A stretch of 11,410 nt of DNA from Clostridiales bacterium (GTDB lineage Bacteria > Bacillota > Clostridia > Oscillospirales > Oscillospiraceae): assembly GCA_021203685.1 (NCBI GenBank), contig JAJQAS010000086.1, forward strand, positions 1-11,410, read 5' to 3'. Below, piece after piece: positions 5,591 to 11,410 of this stretch (positions are counted from its first letter, which is position 1; each line of letters starts with the position of its first letter). The notes under the pieces are model-generated. The model saw nothing but the letters and a program-made list of their open reading frames with translations. It did no database searches and was not told the DNA's origin. The position numbers and the translations under genes are program-made.

Positions 5591-6166
5591 ATGAAGAGAC
5601 AAGTTTCCATATTCCTGCTTCTGGCGATGCTGCTGGCGGTCTGCACAGCCTGCGGCGGGAGCCAGACCACCGGGGACGGTTCCTCGTCCGCCAACAGCAG
5701 CCTTTCCGCCGCAGACGGGTCGGGCGGTGATGAAGCAGATGCCGCCGAGGTGGAGGCTGTGCTGGAGCAGTTCCTGACCAGCGTTTACACCACGGACGAC
5801 CAGGGGCGTTACACCGCGTACCTGGCGGAGATGGAGGCGCTGGACAGCGCCGCTGGGTCGGGCAGCGCGGACGAGCAAAGTCTGCTGGACGAAGCGGCGG
5901 ACAACTACTATGCCGGGTTCGCCTCGCTGGTGACGGACGATGTGTATACCCAGATGGTGCAGAACCGCGTCCCCTTCAAGTACGATGCGCTTTACGCTGA
6001 CACCCCCGCCACGGTGCAGGAGGTGGCCCTGACCGCCCAGGAAGACGGCTATTCCTACGCCGTCACCCTGCAAATCGACGGCGAGACCGAGACCCGCAGC
6101 GGAGAGTTGCGGTGGGAAGAGCAGGACGGCTCAATTCTGGTCAGCTATTTTTACGAGGCGGATTGA
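5591..6166 (+). CDS. Lipoprotein of unknown function, divergent from padR
   Basis: The 191-residue protein starts at ATG 5591 with AAGAAGGG just upstream. It opens with a lipoprotein signal peptide (MKRQVSIFLLLAMLLAVCTACGG); C21 is the probable lipidated cysteine, with C18 an alternative. A low-complexity Ser/Gly/Ala/Asp spacer follows to about residue 50, typical of membrane-anchored extracytoplasmic proteins. The remaining domain (VEAVLEQFLTSVYTTDD..., MVQNRVPFKYDALYAD, SYAVTLQIDGETETRSGELRW) alternates helices and strands in a way reminiscent of NTF2-like folds, but this is a weak impression. No function can be assigned. Divergent transcription from padR suggests common regulation with the DUF6120-like membrane proteins, consistent with an envelope-related role. 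Confidence 0.8.
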   Translation: MKRQVSIFLLLAMLLAVCTACGGSQTTGDGSSSANSSLSAADGSGGDEADAAEVEAVLEQFLTSVYTTDDQGRYTAYLAEMEALDSAAGSGSADEQSLLDEAADNYYAGFASLVTDDVYTQMVQNRVPFKYDALYADTPATVQEVALTAQEDGYSYAVTLQIDGETETRSGELRWEEQDGSILVSYFYEAD

Positions 6167-6187
6167 CCACTAATTTCAATCGTCCTA

Positions 6188-6216
6188 TTGATATAAGGGC
6201 AGTTCGGTGGTAGTAT
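6188..6216 (+). promoter_or_regulatory. Sigma-A promoter of the second lipoprotein gene
   Basis: TTGATA (6188-6193), 17-base spacer, TAGTAT (6211-6216). Transcription would start near 6223, leaving a leader of about 105 AT-rich bases in which I see no clear structure. The GTGGTAG(G/T)AT around the -10 is shared with the promoter of the preceding lipoprotein gene. Confidence 0.6.
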
Positions 6217-6327
6217 GGTTTATAGAAGGCGTCCCAATCTTATTATACTGTATGCAGCAATAAGAGATATGTTGAAACAGGAAAAACAACTTCCAGAATC
6301 ATACTACATCGAAAGGACTTGACTGTT

Positions 6328-6834
6328 ATGAAAACACGCATCCTCAACATTTGCGGCGTGGCGTCCCTGCTGTGTGCGCTGGCCCTGCTGCTCACCGGCT
6401 GCGCCAGCCAGAACAGCGCCAACCTGTACGAGACCGATGCCTACTCCGTGGAGTTGGAGAGTGGCTGGACGGTCACGGAGCCGGAGAACAGCCCCGCCGC
6501 CGCCCTCACCGATGCCGACGGCCAGCAGGTGGCCACCCTGGAGGCCCGCACCGTGGAGGACGACCAGACCATCGCCATGCTGGTGGGGGCGCACTGCGAC
6601 GTGGTTTCCACGGAGGACATCGCCCTGGAGGGCGAGGGCGCGACCCTGACCCGCGTGGTCTCCCGCTGGTGGCTCTCCGCCGCCCAGCAGGAGGAGGGCG
6701 AGGAGCAGCCGGAGGACGAGACCCATTACTTCTATTGGACGGACGACAACTATGTGGTGGAGCTGACCCTGTCCGAGGGCGTGGCGGATTCTGCCTCCTT
6801 TGAGACCCTGATGAAAAGCGTTGCGGTCAAATGA
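6328..6834 (+). CDS. Lipoprotein of unknown function, possibly PsbP/DcrB-like fold
   Basis: The 168-residue protein starts at ATG 6328, with AAAGGA at 6313-6317 about 10 bases upstream; an in-frame TTG at 6319 is too close to that site. The signal peptide ends in a clear lipobox LLTGC (C25). The mature protein begins with a segment like that of PsbP/DcrB-type small proteins (YSVELESGWTV), continues ATLEARTVEDDQTIAML, has an acidic insert (EEGEEQPEDE), and closes with YVVELTLSEG and FETLMKSVAVK, a strand-helix ending common in that fold. The fold assignment is tentative and no ligand can be named. It is unrelated in sequence to the lipoprotein upstream and appears to have its own promoter and terminator. 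Confidence 0.82.
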   Translation: MKTRILNICGVASLLCALALLLTGCASQNSANLYETDAYSVELESGWTVTEPENSPAAALTDADGQQVATLEARTVEDDQTIAMLVGAHCDVVSTEDIALEGEGATLTRVVSRWWLSAAQQEEGEEQPEDETHYFYWTDDNYVVELTLSEGVADSASFETLMKSVAVK

Positions 6835-6863
6835 GCCGCATAACCCTGATTCCTTCTCCTCTT

Positions 6864-6903
6864 CCCCGACCGGAGCGGTGGGTGCGCCCCGGCCGGGGTT
6901 TTT
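6864..6903 (+). terminator. Intrinsic terminator after the second lipoprotein gene
   Basis: CCCCGACCGG (6864-6873) pairs with CCGGCCGGGG (6889-6898) with one mismatch, followed by TTTTT (6899-6903). It lies 30 bases after the stop and before the acyl-CoA dehydrogenase promoter. Confidence 0.8.
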
Positions 6904-6984
6904 GCCCTTTGTCCGTCGGAAACCCGGCCAAACGGGGGTAAATCGAAAAAATCTATGCTTCTTTCCGTTTTTTCATAAAAATCA

Positions 6985-7013
6985 TTGCCAACTGTCAGAT
7001 TCAATGCTATAAT
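6985..7013 (+). promoter_or_regulatory. Sigma-A promoter of the acyl-CoA dehydrogenase/ETF operon
   Basis: TTGCCA (6985-6990), 17-base spacer, perfect TATAAT (7008-7013). Predicted start near 7020, about 30 bases before the ATG. This is the strongest -10 element in the window, fitting a highly expressed central energy pathway. Confidence 0.85.
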
Positions 7014-7024
7014 CTAGTCTGACA
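6993..7024. promoter_or_regulatory. Inverted repeat bracketing the -10 box, possible operator
   Basis: TGTCAGA (6993-6999) is the exact reverse complement of TCTGACA (7018-7024), 18 bases apart, enclosing TATAAT. The related ACTGTCA occurs at 6991-6997 and again at 7043-7049 over the start codon. A dimeric repressor bound here would block transcription. No Rex-type site (TTGTTAA...TTAACAA) is visible. Confidence 0.35.
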
Positions 7025-7048
7025 TCCAATGCAAAGGAGTAGACTGTC

Positions 7049-9118
7049 ATGATTTTTGATGAAGAAACCAGAGCATTGCTGGACATGGTCCGGGAATTTG
7101 TGGACAATAAGATCATCCCCCAAGTCGGTGAGATTGAAAAAACCGAAAATCCCCCCGAGGCGGCCAAGCCCCTGCTGGACATGGCCTGCGACATGGGCCT
7201 GAACGAGCTGTGCGTCCCCGTGGAGTTCGGCGGCAACGGCCTGACCAACGTGCAGTGCTTCGCCATCTGCGAGGAGATCGCCCGGGGCGACATCGGCATC
7301 GGCACCACCCTGATCGGCAACTGCCTGGCTTCCTATCCGGTGCTCATCGCCGGTAACCACGACCAGCAGAAGCTGTGGTTTGAAACCATGCACGAGAAGA
7401 AGTACGCCGCCTTCTGCCTGACCGAGCCGAATGCCGGTTCCGACGCGGGCGGTGTGCGCACCACCGCCGTGCTGGACGGGGACGAATACGTCATCAACGG
7501 CACCAAATGCTTTATCTCCAACGGCCCCATCGCGGGCATCTACACGGTGCTGGCCTCCACCCGGCCCTCCGCCGGTATCATGGGCCTGTCCGCTTTCATG
7601 GTCGAGCGGGACCGCCCCGGCGTGTCCATCGGCAAGGAAGAGGACAAGATGGGTATGCGTCTGAGCTGCACCAGCGAGGTCATCTTCGACAACGTCCGCA
7701 TCCCCAAGGACCACTTGCTGGGCCGGAAGAACCGGGGCTTCAAGTATATCATGGAGACTCTGGACCACAGCCGGGCCGGCGTGGGCGCGTTCGGCATCGG
7801 CATCGGCCAGCGTGTGGTGGAAGAGGCCACCAAGTACGCCAAGCAGCGCCGTCAGTTCGACCAGCCCGTGGCCAACTTCCAGGCCGTGGAGATTTTGCTG
7901 GCGGACATGGAAATTCAGGTTCAGGCCGGACGGCAGATGTACCTCCACGCCGCCGAGCTGATGGACGCTGGCCTGCCCTTCACCAACGAGGCCGCCATCG
8001 CCAAGACCTTCGGCACCGACACCGGCATGAAGTGCGCCGTGGACGGCGTGCAGGTCATGGGCGGCTACGGCTATATGAAGGAATACCCCATGGAGAAGCT
8101 GATGCGGGACGCGAAAATTCTCCAGATCTACGAGGGCACCAACCAGGTGCAGCGCACCGTCATCGCCGGGCAGATCAAAAAGAAGTACACCGACAACGGC
8201 AAGAAGCCCGCCCCCAAGCCCGCTGCTGCCGCCCCCAAAGCCTCGCCTAAGGCCGAGGCCAAGCCCGCTCCCGCGGCGGCCCCCACTCCGGCACCCGCCG
8301 TCTCCGGCGGCAAGCCCCTGAACCTGCTGGTCTGCGTCAAGCAGGTGCCCGACACCACCCAAATCAAAATCGACCCGGTGAAGCACACCCTCATCCGGGA
8401 GGGCGTCCCCGCCATCGTCAACACCTACGACACCTACGCCCTGGAGACTGCCCTGCGGCTGCGCGAGGCCAACGGCGGCAAGATCACTCTGGTCTGCATG
8501 GGCCCCGACCAGGCCAAGGAAGCCCTGCGGGACTGCATCGCCGTGGGCGCGGACGAGGCGTATCTGCTCTCTGACCGGGCCTTTGGCGGCTCCGACACCC
8601 TGGCCACCAGCCGCATCATCTCCACCGCCATCAAGACCATCGAGGAGAAGAACGGCAAGCCCTTCGACATCATCTTCTGCGGCAAGCAGGCCATCGACGG
8701 AGACACCGGCCAGGTTGGCCCGGAGCTGTCCCAGCATCTGAACCGCTCCCTCATCACCTACGCCTCCGAGGTGGAGCTGAAGGACGACGTTCTCCGCGTC
8801 AAGCGGGAGAGCGACGAGGGCTACGACTACTTCACCGCCCCCCTGCCCTGCGTCATCACCATGAACAAGACCCCCTACGACCTGCGCTATCCCAGCCTGA
8901 AGGGCAAAATGGCCGCCCGCAACGCCGAGATTACCGTATTGACCGCCGCCGAAGTGGTGGTGCCTGCGGACAAGCGGGGCCTGGCGGGTTCCCCCACCAA
9001 GGTCAAAAAGACGTATACCCCCACCCACCAGAAGAACGGCATGAAGATCGAAGGGCTGGAGGCCGCTGAGGCCGCCAGCAAGCTGGTGGGCCTGCTGGGC
9101 GACGCCAAGCTGCTGTAA
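7049..9118 (+). CDS. Butyryl-CoA dehydrogenase / ETF beta fusion protein
   Basis: One 689-residue frame joins two enzymes. Residues 1 to about 380 are a short-chain acyl-CoA dehydrogenase: FCLTEPNAGSDAG (family signature 1), QVMGGYGYMKEYPMEKLMRD (signature 2) and ILQIYEGTNQVQR with the catalytic base Glu362. Residues about 381-424 are a Lys/Ala/Pro-rich flexible linker. Residues about 425-689 are a complete ETF beta subunit (LNLLVCVKQVPDTTQIKID, then GKQAIDGDTGQVGPE at 545-559). The D-G-D-T-x-Q-V-G-P form is that of clostridial, bifurcation-type EtfB rather than the D-D-D-C-N-Q-T-G-Q form of human ETFB. With EtfA downstream this should reduce crotonyl-CoA to butyryl-CoA using NADH while reducing ferredoxin; both substrate and bifurcation are inferred. 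ATG 7049 has AAAGGAG at 7033-7039. Bcd and EtfB are usually separate genes. The junction shows no frameshift and the reading frame and codon use are uniform across it. Confidence 0.95.
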   Translation: MIFDEETRALLDMVREFVDNKIIPQVGEIEKTENPPEAAKPLLDMACDMGLNELCVPVEFGGNGLTNVQCFAICEEIARGDIGIGTTLIGNCLASYPVLIAGNHDQQKLWFETMHEKKYAAFCLTEPNAGSDAGGVRTTAVLDGDEYVINGTKCFISNGPIAGIYTVLASTRPSAGIMGLSAFMVERDRPGVSIGKEEDKMGMRLSCTSEVIFDNVRIPKDHLLGRKNRGFKYIMETLDHSRAGVGAFGIGIGQRVVEEATKYAKQRRQFDQPVANFQAVEILLADMEIQVQAGRQMYLHAAELMDAGLPFTNEAAIAKTFGTDTGMKCAVDGVQVMGGYGYMKEYPMEKLMRDAKILQIYEGTNQVQRTVIAGQIKKKYTDNGKKPAPKPAAAAPKASPKAEAKPAPAAAPTPAPAVSGGKPLNLLVCVKQVPDTTQIKIDPVKHTLIREGVPAIVNTYDTYALETALRLREANGGKITLVCMGPDQAKEALRDCIAVGADEAYLLSDRAFGGSDTLATSRIISTAIKTIEEKNGKPFDIIFCGKQAIDGDTGQVGPELSQHLNRSLITYASEVELKDDVLRVKRESDEGYDYFTAPLPCVITMNKTPYDLRYPSLKGKMAARNAEITVLTAAEVVVPADKRGLAGSPTKVKKTYTPTHQKNGMKIEGLEAAEAASKLVGLLGDAKLL

Positions 9119-9132
9119 GGAGGGTGCTGACT

Positions 9133-10119
9133 ATGTCTAAGAATCTTTGGGTATTTATCGAGACCGACGAAGGCCGCGCCAAGAACGTGGGCTACGAGCT
9201 GCTGACCCCCGGCCGCGCCATGGCGGACAAGCTGGGCGAGGCGCTGGTGGCCGTGGTCATGGGCCAGAACGTGGAGCCTGTGGCGAAGCAGGCCATCGCC
9301 TACGGCGCGGATCAGGTCCTTCTGGTGGAGGGCGAGGAGTACAACACCTACAACACCGACGCCGCCACCTACGCCATGTGCCAGCTGATTGAAAAGTATC
9401 AGCCCACCATCGTCCTCTACGGGGCCACCAGCAACGGCCGGGACCTGGGTCCCCGTGTGGCCTGCAAGATGCAGACCGGCCTCACCGCCGACTGCACCGG
9501 CCTGGACATCGAGAACGGCCTGATGATGTCCACCCGTCCCACCTTTGGCGGCAACCTGATGGCCACCATCGCCTGCCCCGACCACCGGCCCCAGATGTCC
9601 ACCGTCCGGCCCGGCGTGTTCAAGAAGATCCAGCCCGACGAGAGCCGCACCGGCGAGATCATCGCTGAGGACATCCACATCGACCCCGCCGCCATCCGCG
9701 TCAAGCTGTTGGAGCGGGTCAAGGAAGTGGCCGAGGCCGTCAACCTGGAGGAGGCCGACATCATCGTCTCCGGCGGCCGCGGTGTGAAAGGCCCCGAGGG
9801 CTTCTCCGTCATCCGCGACCTGGCCGACGCCATGGGCGGTGTCGTGGGCGCGTCCCGCGCCGCCGTGGACGCGGGCTGGATCCCCCACGCCCATCAGGTG
9901 GGCCAGACCGGCAAGACCGTGGCCCCGAAAATCTATGTGGCCTGCGGCATCTCCGGCGCCATCCAGCACCTGGCCGGTATGAGCGGTTCCGACACCGTCA
10001 TCGCCATCAACAAAGACCCCAGCGCCCCCATCTTCGAGGTGGCGGACTACGGCATCGTGGGCGATTTGTTTGAGGTCATCCCCGCCCTGGTGCAGGAAAT
10101 TAAGGCCGCGAAGGAATAA
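9133..10119 (+). CDS. etfA: Electron transfer flavoprotein alpha subunit
   Basis: The 328-residue EtfA has an N-terminal alpha/beta domain (LWVFIETDEGRAKNVGYELL, GADQVLLVEGEEY, LYGATSNGRDLGPRVACKM) and the C-terminal FAD-binding domain. The latter carries SGGRGVKGPEGF (from 213), GASRAAVDAGW (Arg242), HQVGQTGKTV (from about 254), GISGAIQHLAGM and INKDPSAPIFEVADYGIVGDL. These are the normal FAD contacts of ETF alpha. AAGGAGGG directly after the preceding stop places the start at ATG 9133, 8 bases downstream; an in-frame GTG at 9124 overlaps the ribosome binding site and is unlikely. Only 14 bases separate it from the fusion gene, so the two subunits are co-translated. It would carry the second ETF FAD, shuttling electrons to the dehydrogenase FAD. 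No extra ferredoxin-like domain is present. Confidence 0.96.
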   Translation: MSKNLWVFIETDEGRAKNVGYELLTPGRAMADKLGEALVAVVMGQNVEPVAKQAIAYGADQVLLVEGEEYNTYNTDAATYAMCQLIEKYQPTIVLYGATSNGRDLGPRVACKMQTGLTADCTGLDIENGLMMSTRPTFGGNLMATIACPDHRPQMSTVRPGVFKKIQPDESRTGEIIAEDIHIDPAAIRVKLLERVKEVAEAVNLEEADIIVSGGRGVKGPEGFSVIRDLADAMGGVVGASRAAVDAGWIPHAHQVGQTGKTVAPKIYVACGISGAIQHLAGMSGSDTVIAINKDPSAPIFEVADYGIVGDLFEVIPALVQEIKAAKE

Positions 10120-10154
10120 GCCCCGGAAACCTCTCCTAAACCAAAAACATTCGA

Positions 10155-10197
10155 CACCCGGATACAGGCTCAACCCTTGTATCCGGGTGCTTTTTTT
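10155..10197 (+). terminator. Intrinsic terminator of the acyl-CoA dehydrogenase/ETF operon
   Basis: CACCCGGATACA (10155-10166) pairs perfectly with TGTATCCGGGTG (10178-10189), and TTTTTTT follows at 10191-10197. No crt, hbd or thl gene comes before it, so the operon holds only the fusion gene and etfA. Confidence 0.93.
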
Positions 10198-10218
10198 GAC
10201 AAAACCGGTCTCCACCGC

Positions 10219-10247
10219 TTGACTTTTTTTACGCGGTCTTGTATGAT
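10219..10247 (+). promoter_or_regulatory. Sigma-A promoter of the sugar kinase gene
   Basis: TTGACT (10219-10224), 17-base spacer containing a T-run, TATGAT (10242-10247). Predicted start near 10254, about 45 bases before the ATG. I see no obvious operator. Confidence 0.82.
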
Positions 10248-10298
10248 AGTTCCAAGTTTGAAACCGATTCCACTTTTACAAGAAATGAGGAATGTGTT

Positions 10299-11258
10299 AT
10301 GTATGACATCACCGCACTGGGCGAACTGCTCATCGACTTCGCCCCCGTCAGCACCGACGAGGCCGGGTATCCCACCATGGCTGCCCATCCCGGCGGAGCG
10401 CCTGCCAACTTCCTGGCCGCCATCAACATGCTGGGGGGCAAGACCGCCTTCCTGGGCAAGGTGGGGGACGACGCCTTTGGCAAGCTGCTGACCAACACCG
10501 TCCGGGAGGCGGGCATCGAGGCCCGCGGCATCCTGAAGGACCCCGGCTACTTTACCACCCTGGCCTTTGTCACCCTGGACGAGACCGGCGACCGGGAGTT
10601 CTCCTTCGCCCGGAAGCCCGGCGCGGACACCCAACTGCATTTTGAGGAGCTGGACCTGTCCCTCATCGACGAGGCCAACGCCTTCCACTTTGGCACCCTC
10701 TCCCTGACCGGGGAACCCGCCCGCACCTGCACCCAGAAGGCCGTGGCCTACGCCAAGAGCAAGGGCAAGCTCATTACCTTCGACCCCAACCTGCGGGAAC
10801 CGCTGTGGGACGACCTGGAGGAGGCCAAAAAGCAAATTCTCTGGGGCCTGGAGCAGTGCGACGTGGTGAAAATCTCCGACAACGAAATTGAGTTCCTCTT
10901 TGGCTGCACCCCGGAAGAAGGGGCGCAGAAGCTGCTGAAGGACTTCGGCATCCAGCTGGTGTTCGCCACCCTGGGGCCGGACGGCTGCCACTTCGCCAAC
11001 AAGACCTGTTGCGGCACCGCCGGGAAGGTCAGCGGCATCAAGGTGGTGGACACCACCGGCGCGGGGGACATCTTCGGCGGCACCGCCGTCCGGGAGGTGC
11101 TGCGGGCCTCTGCCGCCCCCGGCGACCTGGGCAAGGACGAGCTGACCGAGATCGTCCGGCTGGCCTGCGCCACCGCGTCCCTCTCCGCCACCCGGTTTGG
11201 CGGCATCTCCAGCGTCCCCACCAGGGAGGAAGTGCTGGCGCTGCTGGCGAAGCAGTGA
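10299..11258 (+). CDS. PfkB-family carbohydrate kinase, probably fructokinase
   Basis: The 319-residue ribokinase-like sugar kinase opens with ITALGELLIDFAPV, typical of ScrK-type fructokinases. PfkB signature 1 is GGAPANFLAAI (from residue 32), followed by FLGKVGDDAFGKLL. The mid-region has FDPNLREPLW and VKISDNEIEFLFG, and PfkB signature 2 is DTTGAGDIFGG (from 251), with Asp257 as catalytic base and the glycines forming the anion hole. It would phosphorylate fructose to fructose-6-phosphate with ATP; related kinases use other ketoses, so the substrate is probable rather than certain. ATG 10299 has GAGG 8 bases upstream; a longer reading from 10239 would start inside the promoter. The gene stands alone between its own promoter and repeat-rich intergenic sequence, without a transporter or sucrose hydrolase in view. 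Confidence 0.9.
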   Translation: MYDITALGELLIDFAPVSTDEAGYPTMAAHPGGAPANFLAAINMLGGKTAFLGKVGDDAFGKLLTNTVREAGIEARGILKDPGYFTTLAFVTLDETGDREFSFARKPGADTQLHFEELDLSLIDEANAFHFGTLSLTGEPARTCTQKAVAYAKSKGKLITFDPNLREPLWDDLEEAKKQILWGLEQCDVVKISDNEIEFLFGCTPEEGAQKLLKDFGIQLVFATLGPDGCHFANKTCCGTAGKVSGIKVVDTTGAGDIFGGTAVREVLRASAAPGDLGKDELTEIVRLACATASLSATRFGGISSVPTREEVLALLAKQ

Positions 11259-11266
11259 GGGGAGCT

Positions 11267-11294
11267 GTTAGCTTTTAGCTATTAGCCGTTAGTT
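11267..11294. repeat. Four tandem heptads of the NTTAGCY type
   Basis: GTTAGCT, TTTAGCT, ATTAGCC and GTTAGTT follow each other without spacing directly after the kinase stop. The phase is kept while single bases vary, indicating an ageing microsatellite. It is not followed by a T-tract and does not form a terminator. Confidence 0.8.
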
Positions 11295-11360
11295 GCGGAG
11301 TGCGAACACATCTGTTGTATCAATACACATATGGTTCGGTTTTTTATAACGGTAAGTGTA

Positions 11361-11410
11361 GGGGCGGCCTGTGGCCGCCCGGGATAAGCAGGCGGTTTTT
11401 GCGGGCGGCC
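11361..11410. repeat. GC-rich palindromic intergenic repeat, cut by the window end
   Basis: GGGCGGCC (11362-11369) and GGCCGCCC (11373-11380) form an 8-bp hairpin with a 3-base loop. CGGGCGGCC recurs at 11402-11410 and could also pair with 11373-11381, giving alternative hairpins around GGCGGTTTTTG. Such GGGGCGGCC-type palindromes are scattered through intergenic regions of related clostridia as far as I recall. The stretch 11295-11360 between the repeats shows nothing I can name. Confidence 0.55.

Noticed and set aside
6215..6322. A 35-codon ORF (MVYRRRPNLIILYAA...) in the AT-rich leader of the second lipoprotein gene
   Set aside because: Its ATG overlaps the predicted -10 box, there is no ribosome binding site, and transcripts from that promoter would start after it. 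It could be a gene scrap but cannot be supported as a gene.
7007..9028. A 673-residue open frame on the minus strand across the fusion gene
   Set aside because: It is a shadow of the GC-rich plus-strand gene: low-complexity Gly/Val/Leu/His composition, no motifs, and the plus strand has full enzyme signatures in frame.
8887..10215. A 442-residue open frame on the minus strand across etfA
   Set aside because: Antisense shadow caused by high GC at third codon positions; it runs through the etfA terminator and has no recognisable domain.
11267..11294. CRISPR-like array after the kinase
   Set aside because: The units are seven bases long with no spacers; it is a degenerate tandem repeat.

Overview
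The window looks like chromosomal DNA of a Gram-positive, endospore-forming, butyrate-type gut Clostridium, most likely from the Oscillospiraceae (Flavonifractor / Pseudoflavonifractor / Lawsonibacter-like). The reasons are a clear sporulation sigma factor G, a clostridial butyryl-CoA dehydrogenase/ETF system, high-GC clostridial codon use and PadR-controlled membrane proteins. The genus is an inference; no rRNA is present.

Positions 1-2770 are the wreck of a mobile element. Bases 1-53 look like the end of an IS3-type insertion sequence. They are followed by a 5'-truncated ParB-like gene, a DUF6551/ParB-like gene with an internal TGA, a MazF/PemK toxin gene with a one-base deletion, one short intact ORF closed by a strong terminator, and a serine recombinase with a frameshift, an in-frame TAG and no C-terminal half. 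Four of the five genes are visibly broken. The order resembles the accessory end of an integrative element.

The element debris ends next to a short tandem repeat (2783-2814). A near-consensus sigma-F promoter (2820-2849) begins six bases later and leads into an intact sigG (2885-3658). Upstream chromosomal synteny is lost (no spoIIGA-sigE is seen), but the forespore promoter of sigG appears to have survived.

A minus-strand operon converges on sigG through a shared bidirectional terminator: PadR regulator (5045-5410), two tandem paralogous DUF6120-like one-TM proteins (4623-5048, 4166-4579) and a small secreted protein (3721-4161). Diverging from padR is a lipoprotein gene (5591-6166), followed by a second, unrelated lipoprotein (6328-6834) with its own promoter.

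Positions 6985-10197 are a two-gene energy-metabolism operon with a strong promoter and terminator. The first gene fuses a butyryl-CoA-type acyl-CoA dehydrogenase to ETF beta through an Ala/Pro-rich linker; the second is ETF alpha. Together they should form a Bcd-EtfAB complex, probably the electron-bifurcating one that reduces crotonyl-CoA with NADH and passes low-potential electrons to ferredoxin. The fusion is the most striking feature of the window. A monocistronic PfkB-family sugar kinase, probably fructokinase (10299-11258), follows with its own promoter. The last 150 bases hold heptad and palindromic intergenic repeats and no gene.
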